From: Bacteroidales bacterium
GTDB taxonomy: Bacteria > Bacteroidota > Bacteroidia > Bacteroidales > UBA3663
DNA: 15,794 nucleotides
Direction of reading: 5' to 3'
Assembly (NCBI GenBank): GCA_030526445.1
Contig: JAUNCV010000027.1
Location: 1-15,794, forward strand
Of this stretch, positions 1 through 6,138 are shown piece by piece. A model generated the notes under the pieces. That model did no database searches. It was not told the DNA's origin and saw only the letters and a list, made by a program, of their open reading frames with translations. A program made the translations under genes and the position numbers. Within the stretch, counting starts at the first letter, position 1. Every line of letters starts with the position of its first letter.

Positions 1-1155
1 CTGCATCAGTTTGGCAATACGCGAGATTTCGACCATTGACTCTGGTTTCAGGTCGGCCTTGCCATGCTCGAAAGTGATGGCATAGGTGATAATCTTGCCG
101 GTGCTTGAGAGGCGATCATAGAGAGGCACAGCGCCCTTGCAGAGACGGATGTTGGTGAGATAATTACCTCGATGATCTTCCCAATGAGAGCGCGCAATAG
201 AAAAACGACTTGGAGCCTTGATATTAGGCAAGTTAGCCACACGTGTGCCATTGATGTAAACCTTCAAAGCACGCTTGTTGAAAGAAAGGGAAAGGTGGTT
301 CCAACTGCGGACATTGATGTTAGAAATATCGCTGTTCGTAGTAATACGGTCTCCAGAAGGCTTTTCGATGTAACATCTTATCTGGCCTGTTTGACCTTCC
401 TCTTCATTAGGAGTAATTTCGATAGTGCCAATATCATCGCTTCCGACATAGAATCTTATTTCATAATAACTACGCAAAAGAGCCGCTGTGCCGATTTCGC
501 TGCCATCGCCCGCAAAGAAGTCAAACTCGAGAGTAAACATTTCGGGCAAATAGCTCTTCTGGTTATCCATCAATGGCTCAACATTGGTGCTTACTTCGGT
601 GAGGAAAATAGCAGGTTTACCATCGAAGTTTGCCACTTCGGCCGAACCCTCCAGCAAATCCCACTTGCTGGGGAACTCGCCCATCTGCTCGGTGGTCAAG
701 TCATCGTCGAAGAAAATCTCATCGCCAGGGACGAAGTCACTCTTGGCATACGAGGCGCTGATTTGCTTCTTAGCTGGAGCAGCTGGGGCAGCCTCATCAG
801 CAGAAGTACCTCCAGCTGGACGCTTCGCGCCACAGTCTTCGCAGAATTTACCAGTGTTGCCCGTCTTGCCACACTCTTCGCAAACCCAGGCAATACCAAT
901 CTTGGCCGAAGATTCAGCTTCTTCAACCTGATTATCTGATGTTGATTTATCTTTTTTCTTACCTAAATTGAATAGGCCATCGACCTGCTCATCCACTTTC
1001 TCGTCCACTTTGTTTTCCACACGATTTTTCACAGAAGTCTTGGCACGATCAACGGCACGTTCGCCCAACGACTTTAACCAACTCTGAGCCGAAACTTCGG
1101 TGCCTGCAGCCATCAGTAAGAGACCGACAGCAGCCAATAAATAACGCTTTTTCAT
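1..1155 (-). CDS. Exported OmpA-family protein with zinc ribbon and lectin-like domain (partial, C-terminus off window)
   Basis: The frame is open from an ATG at 1153-1155 to the window edge, giving 385 residues with no stop. Residues 1-23 are a Sec signal peptide (cleavage after VSA). Residues 25-60 form a charged, amphipathic helix rich in V/K/E/D. A four-cysteine zinc ribbon follows (C92, C95, C105, C108, as CEEC and CEDC), then an Ala/Pro linker (114-128). Residues about 140-345 look like a concanavalin A-type beta sandwich, including a WNHLSLSF strand and a YINGTRVA turn. From about 350 the sequence matches the start of an OmpA C-terminal peptidoglycan-binding domain (ITYAITFEHGKADLKPES, then EISRIAKLM); the rest lies outside. 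Family knowledge suggests a periplasmic, cell-wall-tethered protein. The start is supported by a -7 box about 90 bases upstream. It is divergent from the esterase gene and probably not part of the PUL. The role of the lectin-like domain is unknown. Confidence 0.85.
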   Translation of the reverse strand, partial: MKKRYLLAAVGLLLMAAGTEVSAQSWLKSLGERAVDRAKTSVKNRVENKVDEKVDEQVDGLFNLGKKKDKSTSDNQVEEAESSAKIGIAWVCEECGKTGNTGKFCEDCGAKRPAGGTSADEAAPAAPAKKQISASYAKSDFVPGDEIFFDDDLTTEQMGEFPSKWDLLEGSAEVANFDGKPAIFLTEVSTNVEPLMDNQKSYLPEMFTLEFDFFAGDGSEIGTAALLRSYYEIRFYVGSDDIGTIEITPNEEEGQTGQIRCYIEKPSGDRITTNSDISNINVRSWNHLSLSFNKRALKVYINGTRVANLPNIKAPSRFSIARSHWEDHRGNYLTNIRLCKGAVPLYDRLSSTGKIITYAITFEHGKADLKPESMVEISRIAKLMQ

Positions 1156-1245
1156 AATTATTAATTTTGTAAGGTTTAACTTTCTGTTATCGAATAAGGT
1201 TGTATGGGTTCGAAATACTGTTTTAAATAGTATGTTTACCTGCTG

Positions 1246-1278
1246 CAAAGATAGAAAGAAATCATTACATCTGCCAAA
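1246..1278 (-). promoter_or_regulatory. Bacteroidetes-type promoter of the OmpA-family gene
   Basis: On the minus strand a TATCTTTG element (1253 to 1246) matches the Bacteroidetes -7 consensus TAnnTTTG. A TTTG at 1278-1275 lies 21 bases upstream, as expected for the -33 element. The start codon follows after about 90 bases of leader. Confidence 0.75.
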
Positions 1279-1369
1279 CAATTGGAACAAATATCGAAAA
1301 ATAGAGGGTATTTTTGTTGTTTTATACGTTTTTTAAGACATTATGATAAAATATTCAGATTTTATGCCC

Positions 1370-1377
1370 TATCTTTG
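1370..1377 (+). promoter_or_regulatory. -7 promoter box of the esterase gene
   Basis: TATCTTTG matches TAnnTTTG exactly. No TTTG is found 19-21 bases upstream, so the -33 element is weak or an activator is needed. The box lies downstream of the first in-frame ATG (1343), which rules that ATG out and sets the start at 1424, with a leader of about 40 bases. Confidence 0.7.
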
Positions 1378-1423
1378 CAGCAGATATACCTTATTCAATA
1401 TTAACAACATAACGGTTATAAAG

Positions 1424-3289
1424 ATGAAAAAACTAACACTTCTCTTTACCTCTGCGCTCCTTATGGGCGCATGTAGCCAACAAACACCCGAAGCAGCACC
1501 ACAGGACCCTGCTTCGACCATTGTGAACGCTGACAGCACCGTGACTTTTACCTATCGCAACGACCATGCGAAGAAAGTGCAGGTCGATGTGCAGTTTGCC
1601 GGCCGTCATGACATGGAGCGCGACTCGATTACCGGCCTCTGGACCTGCACCCTCGGACCTGCCGAGCCAGACATGTATCCCTACTGCTTTGTTGTAGATG
1701 GCGTGAGCATTATGGACCCAAAGTGTAACGAATGGTTCCCCAACGAAGGTTTTAAGAATTCACTTCTCGACATTCCCGGCACCAACGGACCACTGGTGCA
1801 CGCCGTGCAGAGAGTGCCTCACGGAAATGTGGATTATGTGACCTACTGGAGCGAAGCCATTGGCGCCTATAACCAGGCATTGGTCTATACGCCTGCCTCC
1901 TACGCTTCGGGCAATAAAGATTACCCCGTATTCTACCTGATTTCGGGAACCACCGACACCGAAGAGGTTTATTATAAAGTGGGCCGAATGAACGTGATAG
2001 CCGATAACCTCATTGCCGAGGGCAAGGCCGAAGAGATGATTATTGTGCTGCCATATGGCAACCCAGCCAAACTGATTAACCAGCCCATGAGTCTGGGCGA
2101 GTGGGGCGACCTCTTTGGCAAAGATCTTCACGGAAGCCTGATGCCCTATGTTGAGAGTCACTATCGCACCATCAACGATGCCGACCATCGCGCCATTGGC
2201 GGTTTCAGCCGAGGCGGAAATCAGGCACTCAGCAATGGCTTGATGCACCTTGACAAGTTCTCTTATCTTTGCTCTTACAGTTCGTTCACATCGACCGAAC
2301 TACCTAAGGTTTATGACAATGCGAAGAAAACTAACGAGAAAATCAATCTTTTCTGGCTGGGCATTGGCGTTGACGACTTCCTCTATAAAACCTCGCACGA
2401 CTACTTAGAGTTTCTTGACAAAAAGGGAATACGCCACTGTATGGAGTTTACCGAGGGTAAATTTGGCCACACCTGGATGAATGCAAAATACTTCCTGAGC
2501 CACACATTGCAGCTGCTCTTCAACAAAGAGGCTTCGGCCCAAGCCATGAAAAACGGTATTGAGCCCATGCCTGCACTCAAGGGCGACGAGAAACCATTTA
2601 CGCCAGGCGTTATGGCCCGTCTCTTCCCAAGAGCTATTGTTTCGCCCGAATATGGTGAGCAAGGAACTGTGACCCTGCGATTTAAGGCGCCAGAAGCAAA
2701 AGAGGTGAAAGTGGCAGGTGAAATGCTTAGTGCACCTCAGGCTATGGAGTGCGACAGTGATGGTGTATGGAGCATAACACTCAGCGGCATTGAGCCCGAT
2801 GTATATTGCTACAACTTTATTGTAGATAGCACCGAGGTGATGGACCCTGTGAATATGTATCTTGCCCCCGACAACGGTTTCAAGCGTAGTATCCTTGAGA
2901 TGCCGGGCGCTCCCTATAGTGTAAACAATGCCCAGGTAAAATATTCGCCTGTAACCATCAAGACCGACTGCAAAGAGGGCGCTCGCTATGCTGTGTGCGG
3001 CTATGGAGAAAAGAAACTCTATCTGATAGCAGGTGGCAATGACACCTTTGAGAGCTGGATCAAGATAGGCCATGCCAACCAGATTCTTGACCAGTTGGTG
3101 GCTGCCGGTGAATGCCAGCCTTGCCAGCTCATCATGACCGATGATGCCTCGAGAGAAGAGGTTTGCACCTCATCGTGCAATAAGAGTTGTGGGAAACAGC
3201 AAAAAGTTGACAACCAACTTAACAGCAGCGACTTTGCCACCTGGAAAGACTGCAGAAAGGCATTGGTTGAGAAACTGAAGACTTTGTAA
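1424..3289 (+). CDS. Lipoprotein CE1-type carbohydrate esterase with degenerate second esterase module
   Basis: The 621-residue product starts with a lipoprotein signal (MGAC, lipid-bearing C17), so it should be anchored to a membrane, probably at the surface. Order: E-set/CBM48-like domain (about 35-125); alpha/beta-hydrolase esterase of the CE1/enterochelin-esterase type (about 130-366) with nucleophile elbow GFSRG (S262), candidate acid D317 or D318 and catalytic H349 (FGHTW); second E-set domain (about 413-500); then a short remnant of a second esterase (about 505-621). The two E-set domains are clearly duplicates (GLWTCTLGPAEPD against GVWSITLSGIEPD; both end NGFK, then a P-G turn). Family members remove feruloyl or acetyl groups from plant xylan; the exact ester here is not known. 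The start at 1424 is chosen because the promoter lies inside the longer reading frame from 1343. The gene ends just before a strong terminator and converges with the small secreted-protein gene. Confidence 0.85.
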   Translation: MKKLTLLFTSALLMGACSQQTPEAAPQDPASTIVNADSTVTFTYRNDHAKKVQVDVQFAGRHDMERDSITGLWTCTLGPAEPDMYPYCFVVDGVSIMDPKCNEWFPNEGFKNSLLDIPGTNGPLVHAVQRVPHGNVDYVTYWSEAIGAYNQALVYTPASYASGNKDYPVFYLISGTTDTEEVYYKVGRMNVIADNLIAEGKAEEMIIVLPYGNPAKLINQPMSLGEWGDLFGKDLHGSLMPYVESHYRTINDADHRAIGGFSRGGNQALSNGLMHLDKFSYLCSYSSFTSTELPKVYDNAKKTNEKINLFWLGIGVDDFLYKTSHDYLEFLDKKGIRHCMEFTEGKFGHTWMNAKYFLSHTLQLLFNKEASAQAMKNGIEPMPALKGDEKPFTPGVMARLFPRAIVSPEYGEQGTVTLRFKAPEAKEVKVAGEMLSAPQAMECDSDGVWSITLSGIEPDVYCYNFIVDSTEVMDPVNMYLAPDNGFKRSILEMPGAPYSVNNAQVKYSPVTIKTDCKEGARYAVCGYGEKKLYLIAGGNDTFESWIKIGHANQILDQLVAAGECQPCQLIMTDDASREEVCTSSCNKSCGKQQKVDNQLNSSDFATWKDCRKALVEKLKTL

Positions 3290-3297
3290 GAAATAGA

Positions 3298-3321
3298 TTC
3301 CGGATGAACAAATCTCCGGAA
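3298..3321. repeat. Small inverted repeat just after the esterase stop
   Basis: TTCCGGA (3298-3304) and TCCGGAA (3315-3321) pair perfectly around a 10-base loop. No T-run follows, so it is probably a 3'-end stabilising stem rather than a terminator itself. Confidence 0.45.
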
Positions 3322-3331
3322 CACGCAAAAG

Positions 3332-3363
3332 AAAACGGCCCCGATTCGCATCGGTGCCGTTTT
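3332..3363 (+). terminator. Rho-independent terminator of the esterase gene, bidirectional in form
   Basis: AAAACGGC (3332-3339) pairs with GCCGTTTT (3356-3363) and CCGAT (3341-3345) with ATCGG (3350-3354), with one C/T mismatch between them and a TCGC loop. The A side and the T side make it usable from both directions. It lies 42 bases after the esterase stop and also downstream of the convergent small gene. Confidence 0.85.
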
Positions 3364-3400
3364 ATTGTTTTTAATACCAAATCTTACCAAACTCAATTTC

Positions 3401-3438
3401 GTAGTTGTTTTAGAATAAAAATTCTATACCCTAACTAC
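3401..3438. repeat. Nested AT-rich inverted repeat in the convergent intergenic region
   Basis: An outer pair GTAGTT (3401-3406) and AACTAC (3433-3438) encloses an inner TAGAAT (3411-3416), AAAA loop, ATTCTA (3421-3426). It lies 69 bases beyond the stop of the minus-strand small gene and could act as its weak terminator. No gene is seen between 3364 and 3506. Confidence 0.4.
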
Positions 3439-3506
3439 TTAGCATAGTGAATGTGTGCTTTATGGAATTCTTTCTTGTGTGTATATATATGTTGTCGAGA
3501 GAAAAA

Positions 3507-3929
3507 TCAATAGTTAAGACACTCAGGCAAAGCGATGAGCACAGGGCATTCGCTCTTGCTGTAAGTGGTCTTCATAGCGTGAGCCGTGAAAGCATGTGAC
3601 TCAGCGCTATAGGCGGCATAACTGAGCGTGTTCTCAGCCTTGCCATAAGTGGCACGGTAAACCATGAGTGGAGTCCAGGTATTGGTCTCCTTGTTGAGAC
3701 GATACATGGTCTTGGTGCTTACACGACCGTTGTGATCAATTACGTACTCAAACTTATTAACATCAGTACCATTGATGTGGAGCAAGGTTCGAATCTCCTC
3801 AGCATCGTTGAGACGAGTCATCTCGGTCTCGTAAGCGTCAGATACTGGCTTGGTCTCTGCTGCCATTGCCTTGCTACCCATTGTCATTGTCATTGCGGCT
3901 ACGAGAGCCATCATCATAAACTTCTTCAT
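3507..3929 (-). CDS. Small secreted protein resembling DUF3836
   Basis: The 140-residue product has a Met-rich Sec signal peptide (1-23, ending AMA). The mature part of about 117 residues has alternating strands with aromatic residues (FEYVIDHNGRVSTKTMYRLN at 60-79, then NTWTPLMVYRATY, then LSYAAYSAESHAFTA). This pattern resembles the Bacteroidales-restricted DUF3836 family, whose function is unknown. Two cysteines (C128, C137) near the C-terminus could form a disulfide. It has its own -7 box 87 bases upstream and is separated from the PUL by two terminators, so it is probably a single-gene unit. The family assignment is from memory of the pattern and moderately sure; that it is a real exported protein is well supported. 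Confidence 0.75.
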   Translation of the reverse strand: MKKFMMMALVAAMTMTMGSKAMAAETKPVSDAYETEMTRLNDAEEIRTLLHINGTDVNKFEYVIDHNGRVSTKTMYRLNKETNTWTPLMVYRATYGKAENTLSYAAYSAESHAFTAHAMKTTYSKSECPVLIALPECLNY

Positions 3930-4015
3930 AATCGTAGTGTAATTAGTGATTGATTGATTTTTGTATTGTTGTATTTACCAAATCTGAAACCATTGCTGTT
4001 TCATTTTTGATGGTG

Positions 4016-4023
4016 CAAAGATA
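4016..4023 (-). promoter_or_regulatory. -7 promoter box of the small secreted-protein gene
   Basis: Read on the minus strand it is TATCTTTG followed by CACC, an exact TAnnTTTG. No good TTTG lies 19-21 bases upstream. The leader to the ATG at 3929 is about 80 bases and contains TGATT repeats but no recognisable riboswitch. Confidence 0.65.
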
Positions 4024-4088
4024 GGGGCTTTTCTGCCAGCACCGTACACCGCAGCAAGGTTGTCAGTGTAATAACGATATTAACCAAA

Positions 4089-4111
4089 AACTTGTGACAA
4101 GTTGTCGACAA
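4089..4111. repeat. Overlapping palindromes upstream of the small secreted-protein promoter
   Basis: AACTTGT-G-ACAAGTT (4089-4103) is a perfect 7+1+7 palindrome, and it overlaps a second perfect 10-base palindrome TTGTCGACAA (4102-4111). They lie about 66-90 bases upstream of the -7 box at 4016-4023 and directly after the PUL terminators. They could be an operator for the small gene. No other function is visible. Confidence 0.5.
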
Positions 4112-4139
4112 AAAAACTCAGGCCTTGGAGACCTGAGTT
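4110..4139 (-). terminator. Second (distal) terminator of the GH2-susC-susD operon
   Basis: Read on the minus strand, AACTCAGG pairs with CCTGAGTT around a 9-base loop and runs into a T-tract (seven As at 4110-4116 on the plus strand). This is a textbook rho-independent terminator. Confidence 0.85.
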
Positions 4140-4148
4140 ATACCTTTT

Positions 4149-4178
4149 AAAAAAGACTGAGCGCTTCACAGCGCCCAG
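4149..4178 (-). terminator. First (proximal) terminator of the GH2-susC-susD operon
   Basis: Read on the minus strand, CTGGGCGC pairs with GCGCTCAG (one G-U pair) around a TGTGAA loop and is followed by TCTTTTTT. It starts 27 bases after the susD stop. Together with the next hairpin it marks the operon's end. Confidence 0.85.
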
Positions 4179-4205
4179 CCTTGAAAATACAATCTTTACT
4201 TCTAT

Positions 4206-6119
4206 TTAATATCCAGGGTTTTGGTAGTTTTTCTTCTGTTCCGGATCAGTCATCGCGTCAATCTGGGATTGTGGAACAGGTCGCAACAAATGAAATGATT
4301 GAATATTTGGTGCACCCTGGTAATTATGAGCTTTTACTCGTTCGATAAGCTTACCTGTACGTGCTAAGTCAATCCAACGCCAGCACTCGCCAGCCATCTC
4401 GCGTGAACGCTCGTCAAGAATGTAATCGAGAGTCACATCGCTGGCAGTGATGTCCATTACCTTAGGATCGATGCCATCGGCAGCGGCACGTTCGCGTACA
4501 ACATTAATATAAGCAGCAGCAGCCTCCTTATCGCCAGTACCCAAAGCGGCTTCAGCAGCAATGAGGTAGGTTTCGGCCAATCGAGCCAAAGTGATAGGAC
4601 GGGCAGAGTGCCAAGAGTTCTTGATCTGGTTGGTAGAGTGATCGACATACTTCTCGAGACTTGGATAGAGATACCACACATTGCTCTCTTTGTGGCGACC
4701 TGGCGAGTCGGTGCCATTGGCATCGGCTGCATTGCCGGTATAGAGATCATTGAAGTTGTAGCAAGCGTATGGCTTGAAGATGCACTTACCATCATTACCA
4801 CCTACATAGTCGCCAGCCTCAGCCACAGTCGAGTTGGTCATATCAATCTTGATGGCCAATTCGCCGGTCTTAATGGTGCGGCCCTTCTCATCGGTAACCA
4901 AGGTCTGGATACCATTGGTGAAGCTCACCTGAGAAACTGGTGTAGTGTACTGATAGATACCATTTTCGTTGGTGCCAGCCTCAGCCACCCACTCAGTGCG
5001 GAATGCTTCGTTGAAGCGGCGGTCGTTCACCTTGTCGGCATAAGCCACCTGACAGAGCCAATAGGTAGGGAAGAGCATACGCCATGGACGGCCATAATAC
5101 TTATCGCGAGAGCAGATCTGCACACCATTGATGCGTACATTTTCGTAACCAGCCACTGGGAAGTAGCACATAAAGTTAGTTGCTGCAGTGGCATAGTTGT
5201 CGGGACGTGGGAACTGGTCAGCCTCAGAATATTCACTATCGAAACCATCGCGCTCAATATAGAAGATGTTCTCCTTATTGCGCTCGTTACCCTGCACGAA
5301 GTTGTCACCATACACATCGAGCAAACCGGCGCCATAGGCAGCCTGATTGTCGATGAGTTGCTTGGCAGCCTTCAACGATGCAGCATAATGCGAAGCGGCA
5401 TTGCCCTGTTCCTGTCCACTTGAAATAAGCGAAGCGTAGCTAACCTCGGCCTTGGCCAAAAGGTGAAGTGCGGCTGCCTTGGCTACACGACCGGTTTCAC
5501 GAGGGCGGTCGGGCAGATTCTGAGCAGCATACTCAAAGTCGGCAATCACGGCCTCAAGCACCTCGGTGCGAGGATCGCGTACAGAGCTGGTCGAAGGGTT
5601 GGTGTTGTATTTCAACTTGCCCGAACCCAAATCGAGAGGAGCAGCACCATGGTTCATGGTGATAAGATAGTAGTTGAAACCGCGAAGCAAACGAGCCTCG
5701 GCAATGAAGTTTGTACGCTCCTCTTCGCTTATTGCAGAGCTCTTTTCGGCATATTCAATGACAGCGCTGCAGACATTGGCGTTGCGGAAACCGAAGTCCC
5801 AGGCATAGCCTGCATAGTTGTTCGAAGCATTGTGATCAACACTATAGAGGTCGAGAGCATTCTGGCCACCCAAGGTCGAGTTGGTGTTGAACTCGTCGGT
5901 GCCTGCATTCTGGCCGATTGATGGTCCATAGGCACCTACCAGCAGACGAAGGCCCTCGTAGCTGGCAGTAAGCGCAGAGTTCAAACCTTTCTTAGTTTCG
6001 TAGAAAGTAGCAGTCATTTCTGACTCAGGAGTCTCTTCAAGCAAATCTGCACAACTGGCGCAAAGACTCAGGGCCATTGCAGAAGCTGCCAAGCAAGAGA
6101 TATATTTCATATTTTTCAT
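4206..6119 (-). CDS. susD: SusD/RagB-family surface glycan-binding lipoprotein
   Basis: The 637-residue product partners SusC as the lid of the outer-membrane glycan importer. The signal peptide ends in CASC, with C23 as the likely lipid site. The N-terminal SusD-like part (about 25-290) has the usual helical start (ETPESEMTATFY, then LNSALTASYEGL), the EARLLRGFNYYLI helix (141-153) and a TPR-like stretch RVAKAAALHLLAKAEVSYASL (in two blocks, about 211-231). The C-terminal RagB/SusD part (about 490-637) has ITLARLAETYLIAAEAALG and the typical LDERSREMAGECWRWIDL block (568-585), ending NPGY. It starts 19 bases after the susC stop, so the two are co-transcribed. At 637 residues it is at the long end for the family. 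It is the last gene of the operon: no SusE/SusF-like surface protein follows before the terminators. A second start at M4 is possible. Confidence 0.95.
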   Translation of the reverse strand: MKNMKYISCLAASAMALSLCASCADLLEETPESEMTATFYETKKGLNSALTASYEGLRLLVGAYGPSIGQNAGTDEFNTNSTLGGQNALDLYSVDHNASNNYAGYAWDFGFRNANVCSAVIEYAEKSSAISEEERTNFIAEARLLRGFNYYLITMNHGAAPLDLGSGKLKYNTNPSTSSVRDPRTEVLEAVIADFEYAAQNLPDRPRETGRVAKAAALHLLAKAEVSYASLISSGQEQGNAASHYAASLKAAKQLIDNQAAYGAGLLDVYGDNFVQGNERNKENIFYIERDGFDSEYSEADQFPRPDNYATAATNFMCYFPVAGYENVRINGVQICSRDKYYGRPWRMLFPTYWLCQVAYADKVNDRRFNEAFRTEWVAEAGTNENGIYQYTTPVSQVSFTNGIQTLVTDEKGRTIKTGELAIKIDMTNSTVAEAGDYVGGNDGKCIFKPYACYNFNDLYTGNAADANGTDSPGRHKESNVWYLYPSLEKYVDHSTNQIKNSWHSARPITLARLAETYLIAAEAALGTGDKEAAAAYINVVRERAAADGIDPKVMDITASDVTLDYILDERSREMAGECWRWIDLARTGKLIERVKAHNYQGAPNIQSFHLLRPVPQSQIDAMTDPEQKKNYQNPGY

Positions 6120-6138
6120 TTTTCAGATTGTTTAATGA

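Larger units (their letters stand above)
1241..1382. repeat. Mirror-image 14-bp promoter cores of two divergent genes
   Basis: TGCTGCAAAGATAG at 1241-1254 is the exact reverse complement of 1369-1382. Each copy contains the -7 box TATCTTTGC of one of two divergent genes, plus the GCA extension. The intervening 114 bases are AT-rich and show no gene. The two transcripts start by reading away from each other; the match may simply reflect a shared extended -7 motif. Confidence 0.7.

Noticed and set aside
172..939. Plus-strand open frame of 255 codons
   Set aside because: It lies wholly inside the minus-strand OmpA-family gene, whose signal peptide, zinc ribbon and OmpA motifs are convincing; the plus-strand translation has no recognisable domain.
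1343..1423. 27-residue N-terminal extension of the esterase from ATG 1343
   Set aside because: The -7 box at 1370-1377 lies within it, and the extension would bury the lipoprotein signal peptide.
2405..3073. Minus-strand open frame of 222 codons
   Set aside because: Antisense shadow of the esterase gene; the esterase frame has catalytic motifs and duplicated domains.
4608..5423. Plus-strand open frame of 271 codons
   Set aside because: Antisense shadow of susD, with no domain signature; susD itself is certain.
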